A DNA stretch of 64,000 bases. Source: Haloferax massiliensis (lineage in GTDB: Archaea > Halobacteriota > Halobacteria > Halobacteriales > Haloferacaceae). The stretch lies in contig NZ_CSTE01000001.1 in assembly GCF_001368915.1 (NCBI RefSeq), positions 571,364 through 635,363 on the forward strand, written 5' to 3'. The notes under the pieces are model-generated. The model searched no databases. It saw nothing but the letters and a program-made list of their open reading frames with translations, and was not told the origin of the DNA. Position 1 is the first letter of the stretch, and each line of letters begins with the position of its first letter. This document shows, in pieces, positions 60,642-64,000 of the stretch. Made by a program: the position numbers and the translations under genes.

Positions 60642-61568
60642 CTACGCCTCGAACGCCGGTGAGCGAACCACGAGCACCCCGGCGACGACCACCCACGGAA
60701 CGACGACGACCGCGCCGACGGCGGTCGGGCCGAGTAACGACGGCGCGCCGGCCGCCGCGAAGATGCTCCCGAGGCCCGCGAAGGCGTTAAACATCCCGTG
60801 GCCGAGCGCCGCGGGCCACACCGAGTCGGCGCGGAGCGCGACCCACGCGAGGAAGACCCCGACGGCCGTCGTCATCCAGACCATCGCCAGGAAGCCGGTC
60901 CACGGCGCGCCGGGGTAGCCGAAGCCGTAGTTGTAGCCGAGCGCGATGAGCGGCCAGTGCCACGCGCCCCAGACGACGCCCAGAAGGAGGACCGCCCGGC
61001 GAGGTCCGAGCGGGAGGAACTTCTGCAGGAGGTACCCCCGCCAGCCGAACTCCTCGCCGAAGGCGAAGACGGTGTTCACCGTCGCGCCGAGGACGAGCCC
61101 CTGTGCGACCTGTGCCACCAAGACGAGTTCGAGCGACGCGCCCGGCGGGAGCACCCCGCGGAGCGCCGTCGCGTCGGGGTCGAAGTACGCCGGAAGGAGC
61201 GCGAAGAACAGCGCCGCGCCGACGGCGACGACGAGACCGGGGACGAGCCACGCGAGGAGGTAGGTGCCGAGGTTCGACCGAAACGCGGGGCGAATCCGCA
61301 GGTTCGCCCATCCCTCCCCGGTGACGAGTCGCGTGACGACGTTCGCGACCGACGGCGAGAACATGTAGCACGTGCTGACGAGCACGAGCCAAAGCGGGAG
61401 GCCGAACGCGACCGGCGGCGAGTCCGTCAGGCCGCCGGTGAGAGACACGGCCAGCGCGGTCGCCGCCGCGAGACCGAAGGCGACGAGGAGAAAGACGACG
61501 ACGCGGCGAGACTCGAACGGCTCGGCGCGCGCGTTCGGTTCCGCCGGACCGTCCCCAACCGTAGACAT
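60642..61568 (-). CDS. CPBP family intramembrane glutamic protease
   Basis: A 308-residue membrane protein with about eight helices. The Abi/CPBP motifs are complete: EEFGWRGYLLQKFL (motif 1, EExxxR), a His in WGAWHWPLIALGYN (motif 2) and HGMFNAFAG (motif 3). Relatives are Rce1-type CAAX proteases or bacteriocin-immunity proteins; the substrate here is unknown. Convergent with uvrC with only six bases between stops. A soluble acidic N terminus of about 25 residues precedes helix 1. Confidence 0.92.
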   Translation of the reverse strand: MSTVGDGPAEPNARAEPFESRRVVVFLLVAFGLAAATALAVSLTGGLTDSPPVAFGLPLWLVLVSTCYMFSPSVANVVTRLVTGEGWANLRIRPAFRSNLGTYLLAWLVPGLVVAVGAALFFALLPAYFDPDATALRGVLPPGASLELVLVAQVAQGLVLGATVNTVFAFGEEFGWRGYLLQKFLPLGPRRAVLLLGVVWGAWHWPLIALGYNYGFGYPGAPWTGFLAMVWMTTAVGVFLAWVALRADSVWPAALGHGMFNAFAGLGSIFAAAGAPSLLGPTAVGAVVVVPWVVVAGVLVVRSPAFEA

Positions 61569-61679
61569 ACGAGAACTATCGGTCGGCGAGGAGATAACGG
61601 TTGACGCCGCGGAGACACGCGTGTCGGCGGACGGTGACGCGGATCCGGAAAAAGTCGGTACGCCGCGAATCGGACCGAG

Positions 61680-62594
61680 TTACGCGATTTTGTCGTACTG
61701 GTCGCGGAGCTTCTCGGCCGCGTCGTCCATGAGGTCGGCCTCGTAGTCGTCGAGGTCCCACTCGACGACCTCCTCGATGCCGTTCGAGCCGAGCTTGACG
61801 GGGACGCCGAAGGCGGTGTCCTCGTAGCCGAACTCGCCGTCGAGGACGAGCGAGCCGGGAAGCACTTCGCCGGTGTCGTGCAGGACGGCCTCGACCATGT
61901 GGGCGACGCCGGTCGCCGGGCCCCACTGGGTCGCGCCCTTGCGCTCGATGACGTCCATGGCGGACTCCTGGAGGTCGCCGAGAATCTCCTCTTTCTCGTC
62001 GGCGGAGAAGGCGGGGTCGTTGCCGTCGACGCGGACCTTCGAGAAGACCGGAACCTGCGCGTCGCCGTGCTCGCCGAGGATGGTCGCGTCGACGTTCTTG
62101 ACGGGCACGTCGAAGCGCTGGCTCAGCACGTAGCGGAAGCGCGCGGAGTCGAGGCGGCCGCCGAAGCCGATGACCTTGTGGCGGTCGCGCTCGCCCGTCT
62201 CGTAGAGGTGGCGGTTGAGCAGGTCGACGGGGTTCGACGTGGTGATAGAGACGAAGTCGTCGTTGTACTCGGCGAGCGAGGAGCCGATGTCGTCCATGAT
62301 GGGGGCGTTGTCGCCCGCGAGGTCGATACGGGTCTGACCCGGCTGGCGCGGGATGCCCGCCGTGATGACGACCACGTCGGAGCCGGCGGTGTCCTCGTAG
62401 CCGCCCTGCGTCACGACCGTGTTGGAGTCGTAGGCGATGCCGTGGTTCGTGTCCGCCGCCTGTCCGACCGTCTTGTCTTCCATCTTCGGGATGTCCACGA
62501 ACACGAGTTCGTCACAGACATCGCGAAGCGCGAGGTTGTACCCAGCCGCGGCGCCGACCGTGCCGGCCGCACCGATCACGCTAACTTTCGTCAT
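61680..62594 (-). CDS. mdh: Malate dehydrogenase (LDH-like, halophilic type)
   Basis: Citric-acid-cycle enzyme oxidising malate to oxaloacetate with NAD+. The 304 residues match the tetrameric halophilic enzyme: NAD motif [16 protein letters not shown], substrate loop [17 protein letters not shown], where the second Arg fixes malate over lactate, [15 protein letters not shown], and catalytic His in [16 protein letters not shown]. The ATG at 62594 starts directly with the first strand, and a TTTACTC box lies about 30 bases upstream. Confidence 0.96.
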   Translation of the reverse strand: MTKVSVIGAAGTVGAAAGYNLALRDVCDELVFVDIPKMEDKTVGQAADTNHGIAYDSNTVVTQGGYEDTAGSDVVVITAGIPRQPGQTRIDLAGDNAPIMDDIGSSLAEYNDDFVSITTSNPVDLLNRHLYETGERDRHKVIGFGGRLDSARFRYVLSQRFDVPVKNVDATILGEHGDAQVPVFSKVRVDGNDPAFSADEKEEILGDLQESAMDVIERKGATQWGPATGVAHMVEAVLHDTGEVLPGSLVLDGEFGYEDTAFGVPVKLGSNGIEEVVEWDLDDYEADLMDDAAEKLRDQYDKIA

Positions 62595-62800
62595 GCCACA
62601 TTAACGACGCTGTGGATTCCGAGTAAACGTTTCGGAACGGTCACCGTAGCGCAGTCTGTCGATTTCGTGTACGTCAGTCGTCGAATTTCGGGTGACAGCG
62701 GCGGGGTGTCGTCGGGTGCGAGAGCCGGTGAGACCGCCGGTCCCGAAACCGGTCGAGCGACGCCGTGGGGTTTTTCGACGCACGTCGCGTCCACACGCAC

Positions 62801-63505
62801 ATGAGCGACTTCGACAAGGAAGCAGAGCGCCAGCGACTTCGGGAGAAGTACGAGCGAGACGAGACGAAGCGGCAGTCGACCCAACGGATGAGCGAGTTGC
62901 TCCTCAAGGGCGCGACGATGACGAACAAGCACTGCGACAACTGCGGCGACCCGCTGTTCCGCTACGAGGGACAGGTGTTCTGTCCGACCTGTCAGGCCGG
63001 GGGAGGGGCCGCGGCGAACGCCGACCAAGACGCCGAGCGGGCCGCCGAGGCGGCCGTCGAAGCCGACGCGGGCGAAGGTGGAGTCGACGCCGGGGCCGAG
63101 ACTGCACCGAGCGGGGTTGCCGAGGCCGCAGAGAGCGCCGACGCGGACGCTTCGGCGGGCGTCACCGCCGAGGCATCGGAAGCCGAGCGACCGCAGGTCG
63201 GAGCCCGGCAGTCGGAACCGGCCCGAGGAACCCGCGTCGCGGACGAGGCGCGCCGCGACGCGGCCGGGACGAACGGGCGGACCGCGTCGCCGACGCCGGC
63301 GCGAACCGCGAGCGAGCGGGGGTCGACCGAGCGTCGTGCGCCCCGCGGGGTCGGAGGCGACGTCACCGACGCGCGCGCGTCGCTCGTGCGGACGCTGACG
63401 TGGGCCGCCGAGCGCGCCGAGTCGACCGACGACCCGCGGCGGGCGACCGAGTACCTGACCGCCGCGCGCGAGGCCGCCGAGGCCATCTCGGCGCTCGACC
63501 GCTAA
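62801..63505 (+). CDS. Sjogren/scleroderma autoantigen 1 (p27)-like zinc-ribbon protein
   Basis: A 234-residue protein whose N terminus (RMSELLLKGATMTNKHCDNC, GDPLFRYEGQVFCPTC) is the characteristic archaeal p27 module: a helix followed by a Cys4 zinc ribbon at about 44-67. A long Ala/Glu/Asp-rich disordered region (about 70-185) and a C-terminal helical segment (ARASLVRTLTWAAERAESTD, EYLTAAREAAEAISALD) follow. The role is unknown; the ribbon suggests nucleic-acid or ribosome contact. Start ATG at 62801 begins MSDFDKEAERQRLREKY as in homologues. Confidence 0.85.
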   Translation: MSDFDKEAERQRLREKYERDETKRQSTQRMSELLLKGATMTNKHCDNCGDPLFRYEGQVFCPTCQAGGGAAANADQDAERAAEAAVEADAGEGGVDAGAETAPSGVAEAAESADADASAGVTAEASEAERPQVGARQSEPARGTRVADEARRDAAGTNGRTASPTPARTASERGSTERRAPRGVGGDVTDARASLVRTLTWAAERAESTDDPRRATEYLTAAREAAEAISALDR

Positions 63506-63586
63506 CCGACTGGCTGCCGTCGCGTCCTCGCGCCGACTGTCGCTCCGGGCGGTAGAACTTACCGCCCCGCGGGCCCTCTGTTTCGT

Positions 63587-63976
63587 ATGGACGTTCTCAT
63601 CCCCATCGACGGCACCGACGCCAGCAAGCGCGCGCTCGACTTCGCTATCGAGATGATAGGCGGGATGGGCGGGAGCCTCCACGTCGTCCACTACACGAAC
63701 AGCCAGACCGACGCGACGACGGCGATTCTCGACGACGCGCGCGGCAGGCTCGAAGCGGGCGAAATCAGCGGCGAGCCGGAGCTCTCGACCATCACGGTCG
63801 ACGTGTGGACCGCCGACCGCGTCGGCGAGGAGATTCTCGACACCGTCGAGCGCGGCGGCTTCGACCACGTCGTCATGGGCCACCACGAGGACGGCATCGT
63901 CGAGCGAACCGTCTTCGGGAGCGCCGCCGAGACGGTGCTTCGGGCCGAGGCCGTTCCGGTGACTATCGTTCCCTGA
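63587..63976 (+). CDS. Universal stress protein family (UspA-like)
   Basis: A 129-residue single USP domain: MDVLIPIDGTDASKRALDFA at the start, the central nucleotide-binding core (ILDTVERGGFDHVVMGHHED) and the end GSAAETVLRAEAVPVTIVP. The ATP-binding GX2GX9G(S/T) run is only partly kept (MGHHEDG...VFGS), so it may or may not bind ATP. Haloarchaea carry many such single-domain copies. Start ATG at 63587, 81 bases after the previous gene; complete within the window. Confidence 0.92.
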   Translation: MDVLIPIDGTDASKRALDFAIEMIGGMGGSLHVVHYTNSQTDATTAILDDARGRLEAGEISGEPELSTITVDVWTADRVGEEILDTVERGGFDHVVMGHHEDGIVERTVFGSAAETVLRAEAVPVTIVP

Positions 63977-64000
63977 CGCGCTCCGGGCGGTGAACGCGGC

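Overview
The window reads as a piece of the main chromosome of a haloarchaeon, most likely Haloferax. The DNA is GC-rich, the encoded proteins are strongly acidic, and TATA boxes commonly sit 25-30 bases ahead of the start codon, as in leaderless haloarchaeal transcripts. The content is typical of Halobacteria: a plant-type [2Fe-2S] ferredoxin, PibD prepilin peptidase, a Bat-type HTH regulator, a Tat-exported TAXI lipoprotein, Hel308, and both NAD-dependent DNA ligase and UvrC. From memory, the gene order resembles the H. volcanii chromosome around the pdh operon, pibD and ligN; this was not checked. I saw no rRNA, tRNA, CRISPR array, transposase or prophage.

Layout. 1-6.1 kb: trpS (partial) and endA as a tRNA operon, a NucS-like zinc protein, a HAD phosphatase, a Hel308 helicase and a 35-residue protein. 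6.4-12.7 kb: lipA and a complete four-gene 2-oxoacid dehydrogenase operon (E1 alpha, E1 beta, E2, E3), whose E2 is the presumed LipA substrate. 12.8-21.4 kb: an XRE repressor with a DUF2178 membrane protein and a clear operator, then serB, serA and thrC, regulators and haloarchaeal proteins of unknown function. 21.4-28.6 kb: a cupin pair, CstA, a Get3-like ATPase with a small partner, a COG0523 metallochaperone with a small membrane protein, upp and a zinc-ribbon protein. 29.0-33.5 kb: a TAXI-type TRAP transporter with a DUF1850 protein. 33.5-41.4 kb: an FAD oxidoreductase, an IMPACT protein, an ACT regulator, three his genes (hisB, a disrupted hisA, hisI) and a phosphohexomutase. 41.4-49.4 kb: pibD, ferredoxin, a phosphate permease and a methionine cluster in which metX lies between two metY-type genes. 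49.5-64 kb: an HTH regulator and cytochrome P450, ligA, an ABC exporter, a VIT-like transporter, a soluble chemotaxis transducer, uvrC, a CPBP protease, mdh and a universal stress protein.

Most of the window is housekeeping. I saw no obviously new multi-gene system. The points that stand out are: hisA is broken by an internal deletion and frameshift; two genes (the pdh operon and a zinc-ribbon gene) are each preceded by a leaderless micro-ORF whose stop codon overlaps the main start and whose codons contain the Shine-Dalgarno sequence; several intergenic palindromes and iterons look like operators; and at least two very small proteins (35 and 38 residues) are easily missed. All functions are read from sequence motifs and family knowledge; no database search was possible.
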